The position numbers and the translations under genes were made by a program. 18,352 nt of DNA from CAYJRR01 sp964372275 [NCBI: uncultured bacterium] (GTDB taxonomy: Bacteria > CAYJRR01), in NCBI GenBank assembly GCA_964372275.1, contig CAYJRR010000080.1, positions 1 to 18,352 on the forward strand, written 5' to 3'. Below are positions 12,001-17,142 of this stretch, in pieces (positions within the stretch are counted from its first letter, which is position 1; every line of letters begins with the position of its first letter). The notes beneath the pieces are model-generated. The model saw only the letters and a program-made list of their open reading frames with translations. It did not search any database and was not told where the DNA came from.

Positions 12001-15000
12001 CGGAAGGGAGCGCGCTCACCTACCTGGTCGTCGACGCCCCCGATCACGGGACGCTCTCCGGGACCTACCCGAACGTCGTCTACACGCCGGTCCTCAACTA
12101 CAACGGCGCCGACTCGTTCCAATACAAGACCCGCGACGGCCTCCTCTACTCCGCGGCGGCCACCGTTACCATCACCCTGACGGCGGTCAACGATCCGCCG
12201 GTCGGCACCACTCCGACGCTCCAGGCGATCGAGGACACCGCCGCGCCGCTCACTCTCACCGCAACCGATCCGGAAGGGGATCCGCTCACCTTCACCCTCG
12301 TGACCCTCCCGTCGAAGGGAAGCCTCGGCGGCGTGGCACCCAACTTCACCTACACGCCCGGTCCGAACCTGATCGGAACCGACACCTTCACCTACAAGGC
12401 CAACGACGGCGCCGCCGACTCCGCGGTGGCGACGGCCACGGTCGTCATCGCGGGACGCAACGACGCGCCGACCGCCAATCCCGTCGCCGCCGCCACCAAC
12501 GAAGAGACGCCGGTCGTGATCACGCTCGACGGCTTCGACCTGGAGGCGACGCCGCTCACCTACGCCATCGTCACGCAGCCGGCGAACGGCACGGTCAGCG
12601 GCGGATTCGGCGCCAGCCGCACCTACACACCGAAGCCCAACTTCTTCGGCGTCGACACCTTCACCTACAAGGCGATGGAGCCGACGCTGTCGAGCACGCC
12701 GGGTACGGTCACGATCACCGTCACCAACGTCCCCGACGCGCCGGCGGGCCAGGCGCAGGCGGTGACGGTCGTGGAGGACACTCCGACGGCGATCACGCTC
12801 TCCGCGACCGACCCCGACGGCGATGCGGTCACGTACAGCCTCGTCGGTCCCGCTCCAGCGAAGGGCTCGCTCTCCGGCACGCTGCCGAACCTGACCTACA
12901 CGCCGACCGCGAACCTCAACGGTCCGGACGGCTTCGTCTTCCGCGCCAGCGATGGGACGCTCTTCTCCGACACCACGATCTCGATCTCGATCACCGCCGT
13001 GAACGATCCGCCGGTCGCCGACGATCAGCCGGGGGTTGCGACCCTCGAGGACACCGCCGTCGGCATCACCCTCACCGGGTCGGACCCGGTCGAGGGAAGC
13101 ACGGTCACGTTCCTGCTCGGACCGGCTCCGCCGAACGGAACGGTTACCGGCACCGCGCCGAACATCACCTATACGCCGAAGCCCGACTTCAACGGCGTCG
13201 ACAGCTTCACCTTCCAGGTCAAGGACGGGCAGCTCACCGGAACCGGAACGGTCACCGTCACCGTCGGCGCCGTGCCCGACGCCCCGGTCGCGCAGAACCA
13301 GACGGTCTCGGCGACCGAAGACGTGCCCAAGGCGATCACCCTCGTCGGTACCGACGGCGACGGCGATCCGCTCATCTACCAGGTCGTGGCGAATCCGACG
13401 CTCGGCGCGCTCTCCTCGAACACCGAGTCGGCGATCACCTACACGCCGAATCCGAACGTCAACGGCACCGACACCTTCACCTTCAAGGTCAACGACGGGA
13501 GCGGGGACTCCAACGTCGCGACCGTCACGGTCAACATCGCCGGCGTGAACGACCCGCCGTCGGCCGATTCGTTCGCCAAGGTCACCAACGAGGACACCGC
13601 GGTCGCCGTCACGCTCACCGGATCGGACGCCGAGGGCGCCAGCGTGAGCTTCGTGGTGGTGAACATGCCGCCGAACGGGAAGCTGACCGGGACCAAGCCC
13701 AACCTCACCTACACGCCGAACCCCAACTTCAACGGTCTCGACAGCTTCACCTACCGCACCAGCGACGGGACGCAGCAGTCGGCGGTCGCCACGGTGTCGA
13801 TCACGGTCAATCCGGTCAACGACGCGCCGACGCCCAACGCCCAAGTCGCCACGACCAACGAGGATACGCCCAAGGCGATCACGCTCACGGCCACCGATCC
13901 CGAGGGCGATCCGATCACCTACACCGTCGTCACCGCTCCCGGCCATGGGTCGCTGTCCGGGACGGAGCCGAACCTGACCTACTCGCCCGCGCTGAACTAC
14001 AACGGCGTCGACAGTTTCACCTTCAAGGCGACCGACAGCTTCGGCGCCGAGTCGACGACCAAGACCGTTTCGCTGACGATCACCGCCGTCAACGACGCGC
14101 CGGTCGCCTACGCACAGGCGGTGAGCACCGACGAGGACATCGCAAAGGGGATCACCCTCACGAGCTCGGACGTCGAGGGGGCCGTCGTCAGCTACATCAT
14201 CACCGACTCGCCCGACAACGGTTCGCTCGGTGGCAACGGGGCGAGCCGCGTCTACACGCCGTCCGCGAACTTCAACGGCGTCGACAGCTTCAGCTTCCTC
14301 GTCAACGACGGCGTCGTGAACTCCGATCCGGTCGTCGTCTCCATCACCGTCAATGCCATCAACGACCCGCCGGTCGCCTACGCCCAGTCGCTGACGGCCG
14401 TCGTCGGATCGGCGCGCTCGATCACGCTCGCCGGGACGGACGTCGAGGGCAGCCCGCTGACCTTCGCCGTCCTCGCCTCCCCGACGAAGGGGACCCTCAC
14501 CGGGACGGCGCCGAACCTGACCTACACCGCGACCGCCACCGGGGCCGATAGCTTCACCTACCGCGTGAACGACGGCTCGCTCGATTCCAACACCGCGACG
14601 ATCTCCCTCACCAACGTCAACGCGATCGTGGCCTCCGGCGGAGAACAGAACCCGCCGCCGACGGTCACGCTCGCCGGGACGCTGCTGGCGACTCCGACGG
14701 GCGATCGGCTGGCGATCGCGGCGACGGTCGAGGACGAGATCGAAGGGGCGGAGACGGCGTACCTCCTCGGGTGGGACTGGGGAGACGGCTCCGAGATCGA
14801 GCGGCAGGTGGTGACGGGAGGTGGAACGTTCCTTCGCGTCCACCACTACGTGGGCGGCGCCGGAGATGCCCTCGTCGCCCTGACCGTCACCGACCGCGTC
14901 GATCCTTCGACCGGACTGCCGGGACCGAGCTCCGCCGCCGCCGTCGCCTCGCGCCGCGCCGATCCGGAGGTCCGGACGCGCGAGGTGGAGCTCGTCGCCG

Positions 15001-16346
15001 CCAACGACCCGGCGGAGGGCCTGCAGCCGGCGCCGGACCGGTACCAGTTCCAGCTCTTCGCCGACGAATCGCTCGAGCAGCTGCTGCACCAAGAGGTGGT
15101 CGCCGCCGGCGCCGGCGGCCGAACCACGCTCCGCCTCGGAGGCGTCGACCTGGAGGACGACCGCCGCTACGCGTGGCGCGTGCGGACCACCGACGGAACG
15201 CGGCACGGTCCCTGGCGGCAGGCCTGCGAACTGTTCTTCAATCCCGAGAACGACCCGCCGGCCGCTCCCCGGCAGAGCTTCCCGCTGGACGGCGCACGCG
15301 TCCCCGACCGGGTCCCCACCTTCGCCGCCGGTCCTGCATTCGACGTCGACGACGAACTCCTTCTCTACCGCTACGAACTGCGGCCCGACGAGCCGGCCTC
15401 GGCCCCGATCGCCGCCTCCGCCTGGCTCGCCGGAGACGAGGTCGGCTCGCGCTGGACGTCCGACGCCGTTCTCGCCGAGGGTCGCCGCTATCGCTGGCGC
15501 GTCGCAGCGGCCGACCCGGACGGCGCGGTGCGCTGGAGCGACGAGCGGGTCTTCGCCGTCGACGGAAAGAACCTCCCGCCGGAGGCACCGGTCCTGACCG
15601 TGCCGTCCGATCTGACGGTGTCCGGCGAGACGGTCACGCTGTCGATCCACGCGCTGCCCGATCCCGACGGGGATCCGCTGTGGGCGGTCTTCGAGCTCGA
15701 CCCCGCCGCACCGGGGAACGGAGCGTCGTCCGCCGGGACGCCGCTCGCCGTTTCGGAGGCCGTCCCCGTCGACGCAGACGGCGGCGCGGCGTGGTCCCCG
15801 ACGGGGCTGGAGGAGAACCGCCGGTACCGATGGCGCGCCCGACTCACCGACGGGGGAGCATCGAGTGGATGGAGCGTCGGCCGCCTGTTCGTCGACCGTC
15901 GCAACGATCCGCCCGGTCGTGCCGTCGCCCTCGATCCGACGGACGATCGGACGGTCACGACCGCGACGCCCACCCTCTCGGTCCGAAACGCGGTCGATCC
16001 GGAAGCGGACCCGCTCTCGTACGCCTTCGAAGTGCGCGTCGGCGACGTCGACGGGCCTGTCGTTGCGTCGATCGACGGGGTCGAGGAGGGAACGTCGCGC
16101 ACCCGCTTCACGCCGTCGGCGGAGCCGCTCGTCTCCGGCGTCTATGTCTGGCGCGTCCGTGCCCGTGACGCGCGCGGCGGCGTGGGTGAATGGTCGGCGC
16201 CGGAGCAGTTCGTCGTCGACACGTCGGCCGAGCGGGCCGGTGGATTCGGCTGCCGCGTGGCGGCGGCACCGGCACGAGCGACCGGTGGGCTGTGGTGGAT
16301 GGCGGTCGCCGCCGTCCTGGCGTTCCGCCGACGCCAGCGGCGATAG
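1..16346 (+). CDS. Giant multi-module cadherin/VCBS-like surface protein, 5' partial
   Basis: The reading frame is open from base 3 to the TAG at 16344-16346, giving 5447 residues with no start in the window. The GTG at 69 is an internal Val of a 'VNDAP' module junction, so it is not a start. The visible protein is a chain of about 48 beta-type modules. Most begin with a V-N-D-x-P junction and an E-D motif some 15-20 residues later. Many carry DxDGD-type acidic loops like the calcium sites of cadherin/VCBS repeats. The end has a PKD-like module (WDWGDGS, 14772-14792), four Fn3-like modules and a Cys + hydrophobic + Arg tail. From family knowledge, such proteins are exported and act as adhesins or extracellular-matrix filaments; ligand and export route are not visible. 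I saw no RTX nonapeptide blocks. Cysteines are very rare, which fits a rigid extracellular fibre. Coding status is certain; function is inferred. Confidence 0.93.
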   Translation, partial: GGIANAGVDTSDPQTFTLLVTAVNDAPVFTVGANQVVDEDAGAQTATGATGIGPGGGSDETGQSLAFTVVASDPALFSAGPAISSAGVLTYTPATHKNGVATVTVTLVDGGSGTPPDVNTSAPQTLTITVNAVNDAPVFTVGANQTVAEDAGAQTATGATGIGPGGGADEAGQTVSFTTVPSDPALFSAGPAISPAGVLTYTPAADAYGIATVTVTLTDSGSGTSPNVNASSPQTFTLTIGSVNDAPSFTKGPNKTVNEDSGPASYANWATAISPGPANEVAEPQTVTFLVETDSPGLFKPGAGQPAVASNGTLTFEPELNQFGTALVSVRIQDSGGTANGGVDTSAAQTFTITLEPVNDEPSFDDSLTNKTENEDCGPKSYANFASGMYAGAPNETSQQLSFVVVFNNNAGLFTGPGQPAIDASTGTLTFTPALNANGSATISVVIRDDGGTSPGDDESPPRMFTITINPVNDAPVAVANSHSVYEDQVLNVAAPGVLGNDSDVENDTLQAVLVATTPNGTLSLNAADGSFTYTPDGNFHGTDTFTYKAKETGTPELLESSTVSVTITVNPVNDEPFFVEGASQTVDEDAAPQSLANWATGITAGPNEASQGFDFTVTNSRPSLFSAQPAVDDSGRLTYTAAAHHYGTATVSVVMTDDGNTGAPGDDNEYGPRTFVIEIRSLNDAPSFTLAGGVTVLEDAPAQTIAGHAFNISVGPTTAGGCAVGECSESGQAVDFIDITHTNTGLFTAGGKPAILTDGTLTFTPVVDVYGSSTVSVRATDDGGVANGGVDKSGWLSFVITVQAVNDPPVAANDAHGTDEDIPLTVAAAGVLANDTDTDIATEPGEYLTAHLVAGPVNGTVTLSTSGSFTYTPNANFNGTDSFTYVARDNAARAAAGADSNVATVTITVDPVNDKPTFAKGAQPTVSEDGGASTLTGWAVFDAGPADEDAGGANQQAVLDYLVSNDNPALFSAAPDVANDGTLTFTLAANQNGSAVVTVRVQDDGGTASGGIDVSDPQTITITVTPVNDKPSFVKGTDRTVLEDSGTTNVAGWATSFDAGPPDEDAGGANQQAVLDYLVSTDNPSLFATLDVLNDGTLTFAPAGDQNGSAVVTVRVKDDGGTAGGGVDTGDPQTFNIVVTPVNDKPSFVKGADATVAEDSGATTVVGWATGFDAGPSDEDAGGANQQVLLDYLVSSNNPALFSTPPDVANDGTLTFAAAPNQNGVAVVTVRVQDDGGTSGGGVDASDPQTFTITVNSVNDKPTFAKGADQTVLEDASATTVAGWASGFDAGPADEDPGGANQQALLDYLVSNDNPGLFVTQPDVANDGTLTFAVAANQNGVAVVTVRVQDDGGTAGGGVDTSDPQTFTITVNSVNDKPTFVKGADQTVLEDSAATTVAGWATGFDAGPPDEDPGGANQQALLDYLVSNDNPGLFSVPPDIANDGTLTFTIAANQNGSAVVTVRVQDDGGTAGGGVDTSDPQTFTIVVTPVNDKPSFVKGADQTVLEDSGLSNVAGWATGFDAGPADEDPGGSNQQALLDYLVSTDNPGLFAALDVLNDGTLTFTPAANQNGAAVVTVRVQDDGGTAGGGVDTGDPQTFNIVVTPVNDKPSFVKGADASVLEDGGSTTVAGWASGFDAGPADEDAGGANQQTLLDYLVSNDNPGLFAAQPDVANDGTLTFTLAGDQNGAAVVTVRVKDDGGTANGGVDTGDPQTFNIVVTPVNDKPSFVKGADQTVLEDSGVTSVAGWATGFDAGPADEDPGGANQQALLDYLVSTDNPGLFAALDVLNDGTLTFTPAANQNGAAVVTVRVKDDGGAANGGVDTGDPQTFAITVTPVNDKPAFVKGADSSVLEDSGATTIAGWATGFDAGPADEDPGGANQQALLDYLVSNDNPGLFSTQPDVANDGTLTFAVAADQNGVATVTVRVMDDGGTANGGVDTGDPQTVTITVTPVNDKPVFVKGADQTVFEDNGAATVVGWATGFDAGPADEDAGGANQQALLDYLVSTDNPALFAALDVLNDGTLTFTPAANQNGAATVTVRVMDDGGTANGGVDTGDPQTFTIVVDAVNDPPEFTVGANQTVNEDAAPQTVAGWATGIRAGPATAGDENASQTVTFSTATTNDALFSILPDVDEATGDLTYTAAPQANGVATVTVTLTDSGSNSPPNVNNSTQTFTITVAAVNDPPSFAAGPNPSVTEDSPLQTLLWATSISPGPADEAAQVVSFLVDSTAPAKFSVVPTIGTNGVLTFQPAADANGMVTVTVVAKDDGGTAVGGDDDTDPITFTIEIRPVNDVPSFVAGANQTVAEDAGVVNVPNWATSISRGPADESGQAVDFQVSLSTASYTTVDASLTAGNPSLFSAGPTIDSAGNLTFTTAANLNGVVTVTVRFHDDGGTVDGGVDTSGPQEFTITITPVNDQPVANAQSVTTDEDVDLPIVLTGFDADGNALTYAIDTPPANGVLTGTLPNVTYEPDQDYNGSDSFAFHVSDGALNSASALISITLNPVNDMPFATPGSDTTNEDVAKALTLTGTDVDGDPLQLLIVVSPTNGALAGSSPTYTYTPNAHFWGTDSFTFQAFDGELYSPAVTFSLTINPIPDPPIATDQTVTVVEDTWIDVTFTGWDPDGDPITFARTSGAANGAVADLSTTIARYTPNTDFFGTDTFTFKTNDGVSDSAPGTITVNVLPVDDAPIANGQSVTTDEDTPLAITLTGVDVDAQGLDFILALQPTKGTLTAGATTSTSQLFVYQPNLNVNGSDSFKFRVYDGISVSPTATVSVTINSVDDVPVAQAQSITTNEDQPKAITLIGTDGDGDPTFCSLDTLPANGVLTGSSPDYTYTPNLEYSGPDSFTYTCTDGTYTSPAGLVSINVLMIDDPPTANSQTVTTDEEVNVGITLTGSDPEGFPVTFKLLTTPAKGTLSGTVPNLTYKPKYNAWGTDVFWFRVRDASQWSATGYITININPIDDGAPTAQTKTVAVTEDTLRTFSIYAADVDGDPLTYTILSSPNNGSLVTTGTVNSTGAVVKYTPNLNFFGTDTFTFKANDGTTDSNVATITLTVSAVNDPPVANPVAASVPEDAGGPITLDGSDPVEGSPVFYMLVSSPVNGTLSGTAPNLTYTPKADYWGPDTFRYKVRDGVLGQGGVVSAVATVTVTVTPVNDQPPVASPMTIKTTEDVPKIFVVRATDFDKDPLAYSIVDPPVNGVITGTGPTFTYTPNANWNGTETFTFKANDGTLDSNVATVTAVVKTFNDKPVAEAQGVTTAEDTPLPIVLGASDADGNTLSWSIVTYPVNGTLTGSGPNRTYLPKANFNGADSFVFRVRDASTSSQATVTINVTSVPDDPVAQAKSVTLLEDQATAISVIATDADGDALTYTLVSGPTYGALTGVLPNVTYTPNLNVTGPDGFTYKANDGSVDSNVATVSLTITAVNDPPVADNKAVSTDEEVAVGVVLTGSDVEGASLTFSIAAAPKKGALTGAPPNLTYTPGANFFGVDTFTYLANDGAANSTPGTVTITVTPVLDSTLLANDQTVITDEEVPVDLTLVGSDLLGTPPDFELLTMPANGTLTGTAPDLTYDPDLNFAGTDSFTFRTTVGGDNSAPATVTIQVLQVNDPPTAGTASYLVSEDVPMSITLTGADVEGDTLHFQILNRPKKGSLLGTPPNVVYRAARNYIGPDSFTFRTRSYAAPNTAAMYSSAATVSLTVLDINDPPVANAATVVVVEDTPKTLSLTASDPDADLLTFTVLTNPTKGTLAGTPPNLLFTPNPNANGLDSFTFKANDGELDSEVKTLTLSITAVNDPPVAGDILTATAEDTPIPLVLTGSDPIEGSAVTYKIVTPPANGTLSGLAPNLTYTPNPNWSGTETFTYKSKDAVLYSALAIVEIAVTPVADAPVAAAQTVQVNEDVPKSIVLAGTDGDGDPLSFVIVDTPTKGALSGAGPTILYTPAANANGPDSFTYKAVDAVLESSVETVTINIVPTNDPPVADAKSITTNEDQPVAITLSGTDTEGSALTYLVVDAPDHGTLSGTYPNVVYTPVLNYNGADSFQYKTRDGLLYSAAATVTITLTAVNDPPVGTTPTLQAIEDTAAPLTLTATDPEGDPLTFTLVTLPSKGSLGGVAPNFTYTPGPNLIGTDTFTYKANDGAADSAVATATVVIAGRNDAPTANPVAAATNEETPVVITLDGFDLEATPLTYAIVTQPANGTVSGGFGASRTYTPKPNFFGVDTFTYKAMEPTLSSTPGTVTITVTNVPDAPAGQAQAVTVVEDTPTAITLSATDPDGDAVTYSLVGPAPAKGSLSGTLPNLTYTPTANLNGPDGFVFRASDGTLFSDTTISISITAVNDPPVADDQPGVATLEDTAVGITLTGSDPVEGSTVTFLLGPAPPNGTVTGTAPNITYTPKPDFNGVDSFTFQVKDGQLTGTGTVTVTVGAVPDAPVAQNQTVSATEDVPKAITLVGTDGDGDPLIYQVVANPTLGALSSNTESAITYTPNPNVNGTDTFTFKVNDGSGDSNVATVTVNIAGVNDPPSADSFAKVTNEDTAVAVTLTGSDAEGASVSFVVVNMPPNGKLTGTKPNLTYTPNPNFNGLDSFTYRTSDGTQQSAVATVSITVNPVNDAPTPNAQVATTNEDTPKAITLTATDPEGDPITYTVVTAPGHGSLSGTEPNLTYSPALNYNGVDSFTFKATDSFGAESTTKTVSLTITAVNDAPVAYAQAVSTDEDIAKGITLTSSDVEGAVVSYIITDSPDNGSLGGNGASRVYTPSANFNGVDSFSFLVNDGVVNSDPVVVSITVNAINDPPVAYAQSLTAVVGSARSITLAGTDVEGSPLTFAVLASPTKGTLTGTAPNLTYTATATGADSFTYRVNDGSLDSNTATISLTNVNAIVASGGEQNPPPTVTLAGTLLATPTGDRLAIAATVEDEIEGAETAYLLGWDWGDGSEIERQVVTGGGTFLRVHHYVGGAGDALVALTVTDRVDPSTGLPGPSSAAAVASRRADPEVRTREVELVAANDPAEGLQPAPDRYQFQLFADESLEQLLHQEVVAAGAGGRTTLRLGGVDLEDDRRYAWRVRTTDGTRHGPWRQACELFFNPENDPPAAPRQSFPLDGARVPDRVPTFAAGPAFDVDDELLLYRYELRPDEPASAPIAASAWLAGDEVGSRWTSDAVLAEGRRYRWRVAAADPDGAVRWSDERVFAVDGKNLPPEAPVLTVPSDLTVSGETVTLSIHALPDPDGDPLWAVFELDPAAPGNGASSAGTPLAVSEAVPVDADGGAAWSPTGLEENRRYRWRARLTDGGASSGWSVGRLFVDRRNDPPGRAVALDPTDDRTVTTATPTLSVRNAVDPEADPLSYAFEVRVGDVDGPVVASIDGVEEGTSRTRFTPSAEPLVSGVYVWRVRARDARGGVGEWSAPEQFVVDTSAERAGGFGCRVAAAPARATGGLWWMAVAAVLAFRRRQRR
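69..2738 (+). repeat. Irregular N-proximal modules, eight units of about 100-124 residues
   Basis: Module junctions (V/L-N-D-x-P) fall at 69, 399, 729, 1074, 1416, 1719, 2049 and 2418. Bases 3-68 are the tail of another module cut by the window edge. Six units share a pattern of 'F..GA..TV.ED', a 'DE..Q' stretch, then 'LFSAGPAI...G.LTY/FTP' and 'VTVTL.D.G', ending in 'QTFTITV'. The units at 1416-1718 and 2418-2738 are a different subtype, with 'VLGNDSD' or 'VLANDTD' and 'GTDTFTYKA'. That subtype resembles the VCBS/Big_9-like bacterial cadherin-type domain. The unit at 2049 contains two closely spaced Cys (GGCAVGECSE), and the unit at 1074 has one. They are probably beta-sandwich spacers. Confidence 0.85.
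2739..6203 (+). repeat. Ten-unit array of 345/348-bp tandem repeats (115/116 residues each)
   Basis: Units start at 2739, 3084, 3429, 3777, 4125, 4473, 4818, 5166, 5511 and 5859. Five are 345 bp and five 348 bp, totalling exactly 3465 bp with no frame change. Each reads VNDKP-F-KGA, 'ED', 'GWA..FDAGP.DEDAGG', 'NQQ..LDYLVS', 'NDGTLTF', 'VVTVRV.DDGGTA.GGVDT' and 'DPQTF.I.V'. Two variants exist. One has 'STDNP.LFAALDVLNDG' (115 residues); the other has 'SNDNP.LF..QPDVANDG' (116 residues). Proteins of neighbouring units are nearly identical, but synonymous codons differ throughout (for example Pro ccc/cct and Leu ctg/ctc), so these are not very recent duplications. Confidence 0.92.
6204..7244 (+). 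repeat. Three divergent modules linking the two main repeat blocks
   Basis: Module junctions lie at 6204 (VNDPPEFTVGANQTVNEDAA), 6546 (VNDPPSFAAGPNPSVTEDSP) and 6873 (VNDVPSFVAGANQTVAEDAG). They return to the 'TVGANQT' flavour of the units at 69 and 399 rather than the 'VKGADQT' flavour of the ten-unit array. The regular array therefore looks like an expansion inserted into an older irregular series. The third unit is longer (372 bp) because of an insertion around 'STASYTTVDASLTAGN'. Confidence 0.8.
7245..14630 (+). repeat. About 27 short cadherin-like modules averaging 91 residues
   Basis: From 7245 the modules change to a shorter form. It begins 'VNDPPVA.AQ.VTT.ED.P..I.L.G.D', then 'T..P..GTL.G..PNLTYTP', then 'N.NG.DSFTFKANDG..DSNVATVTI'. 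I count 27 junctions. The acidic loop is usually D-x-D-G-D-P or x-x-E-G-S, and from the third unit onward these two types tend to alternate. The unit at 8343-8612 uniquely carries two Cys (codons 8448 and 8556), on segments that could be neighbouring strands. The last unit, 14358 to about 14612, has lost the E-D motif ('TAVVGSARSI'). The fold assignment (bacterial cadherin-like/Big_9/VCBS) comes from family knowledge. Confidence 0.88.
14640..16230 (+). other. C-terminal PKD-like and four Fn3-like modules of the giant protein
   Basis: The stalk ends with modules unlike the rest. A PKD-like unit (about 14640-14990) carries the diagnostic WDWGDGS at 14772-14792 followed by 'VHHYVGGAG'. Four Fn3-like units follow, marked by Tyr-x-Trp-Arg strands: YAWRVRTTD, YRWRVAAAD, YRWRARLTD and YVWRVRARD. 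Each is followed by 'W.....F', and three of the four are preceded by an N-D/L-P-P junction. Codon use is more mixed and protein similarity between units is low, so this part is older or less homogenised than the repeat arrays. It probably forms the wall- or membrane-proximal base of the fibre. Confidence 0.7.
16239..16343 (+). other. C-terminal Cys/hydrophobic/Arg sorting tail (MYXO-CTERM-like)
   Basis: The last residues are GGFGC, a short Ala/Pro linker, a hydrophobic stretch GGLWWMAVAAVLAF, and RRRQRR at the terminus. A Cys before a short transmembrane helix and a terminal Arg cluster is the layout of MYXO-CTERM and related C-terminal sorting signals, which are processed by membrane proteases and leave the protein at the cell surface. 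The Cys codon is at 16251. The hydrophobic segment is short and a single-residue motif is weak evidence, so membership of a defined CTERM family is an inference. Confidence 0.6.
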
Positions 16347-16614
16347 GGCCGTGGTCACCGCACGCGGCGCGACAGGCTGTCGCGAGACCGGCTGAATCTT
16401 CGACGGATCATGCGTGCGCCGCAGCGCCTGCGCCGATCGCCCTTCGGCGCATCGATCTGCGATCGCTGTCGACGATCTGGTCGCGCGGCCTGTGCATCCA
16501 ACGGCGGATGAAATGGGGATGCTCTGTGGATGGCCGTACGAGTTCCCGTCCTCACGAGACTTTTTGCCGTTGACGACGGGCGCGCTACGACGCCGATTCC
16601 TCTGGCACGTCGGC
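16347..16614. other. Intergenic spacer with two stable hairpins, no gene seen
   Basis: No protein-like frame is supported here. Two inverted repeats follow the giant gene's stop codon. One pairs 16368-16374 with 16378-16384 (CGCGACA/TGTCGCG, 3-nt loop). The other pairs 16429-16435 with 16445-16451 (TGCGCCG/CGGCGCA, 9-nt loop). Neither is followed by a T-run, so they are at most imperfect terminators or 3'-end stabilisers for the giant mRNA. A T5 at 16561-16565 has no good hairpin before it. Confidence 0.45.
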
Positions 16615-16623
16615 TGCTATTAC
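16615..16623 (+). promoter_or_regulatory. Candidate extended -10 promoter for the structured RNA
   Basis: The sequence TGCTATTAC fits an extended -10 (TGn followed by TATTAC, 16618-16623). It predicts a start near 16630, which is exactly where the 5' strand of the RNA closing stem begins (16631). No convincing -35 is seen at the expected distance, which is tolerable for extended -10 promoters. The positional agreement is the main support. Confidence 0.35.
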
Positions 16624-16694
16624 TCCAGTCGACAACGCGGTTGGTTGTCGGGTCCGCGGCAGGGACGTGAGACTCGTGGAGCCGTAAGGTAGGA

Positions 16695-16976
16695 ACGCGA
16701 AAGGTTTCGTAGAGATCGGAAGGCAGGCGGCGACGCCGGCCGGAGGATCGAGGGGCAACCCAGAAGCCCGGTAGTCGTTCCGCGTCCACGAGCCTTGAAC
16801 GTCGGCCAAGAACCTCAAGGGGGCCGGTGGCCGGTCGCGATCCGGCAAACCGATCTTCCGGTGATCGAGACTCTGCATCGCCGTTCGGAACCCGCTTCGC
16901 GAGTGGTCGGGCATCGATCGACGAACGAGAGGAGGATCCGCCAACACGGATCCATCGCCGGAGGGGGGAACGCCCC
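16695..16976 (+). other. 5' domain hairpins of the structured RNA
   Basis: Local helices read by eye are as follows. 16698-16701 pairs with 16706-16709. 16726-16729 pairs with 16734-16737 (GCGA tetraloop). 16752-16754 pairs with 16759-16761 (GCAA tetraloop). 16801-16807 pairs with 16822-16828 (two wobbles). 16830-16834 pairs with 16842-16846. 16851-16855 pairs with 16863-16867. 16892-16896 pairs with 16902-16906. 16934-16940 pairs with 16947-16953 (7 perfect pairs). 16965-16968 pairs with 16973-16976. Short ones may be incidental; the series as a whole is dense for random sequence. Confidence 0.5.
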
Positions 16977-16986
16977 GAAGAGGAGA

Positions 16987-17133
16987 CCCGGGCGTCCGTC
17001 GCCCTGCCTTGGCCGCAAGGCCTCGGCGAGCGCGGAAGGTCCGGGGGAACCCCAAGAGCGCAGCGGGGATGAAACAAGCCCTGCAGGGTCGTGGGTGATG
17101 CAAGCCGTCGAGAGGGTGTGAAACCCTGCGGGC
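16987..17133 (+). other. Central domain of the structured RNA
   Basis: Bases 16987-16991 pair with 17041-17045. They enclose a two-part hairpin: 16999-17003 with 17025-17029, and 17006-17011 with 17016-17021. Next, 17078-17089 pairs with 17123-17133 as 11 base pairs with one bulged T, the strongest internal long helix. A shorter local hairpin (17113-17117 with 17123-17127) competes with it, so this part may have two alternative folds. Confidence 0.5.
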
Positions 17134-17142
17134 GGGACGCGA

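Noticed and set aside
8555-14551. 1998-codon plus-strand frame overlapping the giant gene, and similar long frames at 3161-6403
   Set aside because: They are off-frame readings of the same repeats, Arg/His/Gln-rich with no module logic of their own.
7053-16358. 3101-codon minus-strand open frame opposite the giant gene
   Set aside because: It is Arg/Gly/Val-rich without domain signatures and mirrors the GC-rich repeat codons; absence of stops is expected opposite such a biased gene.
16570-16575. TTGACG as a -35 box
   Set aside because: It is 42 nt upstream of the -10-like TATTAC and no other -10 lies at 16-18 nt spacing.
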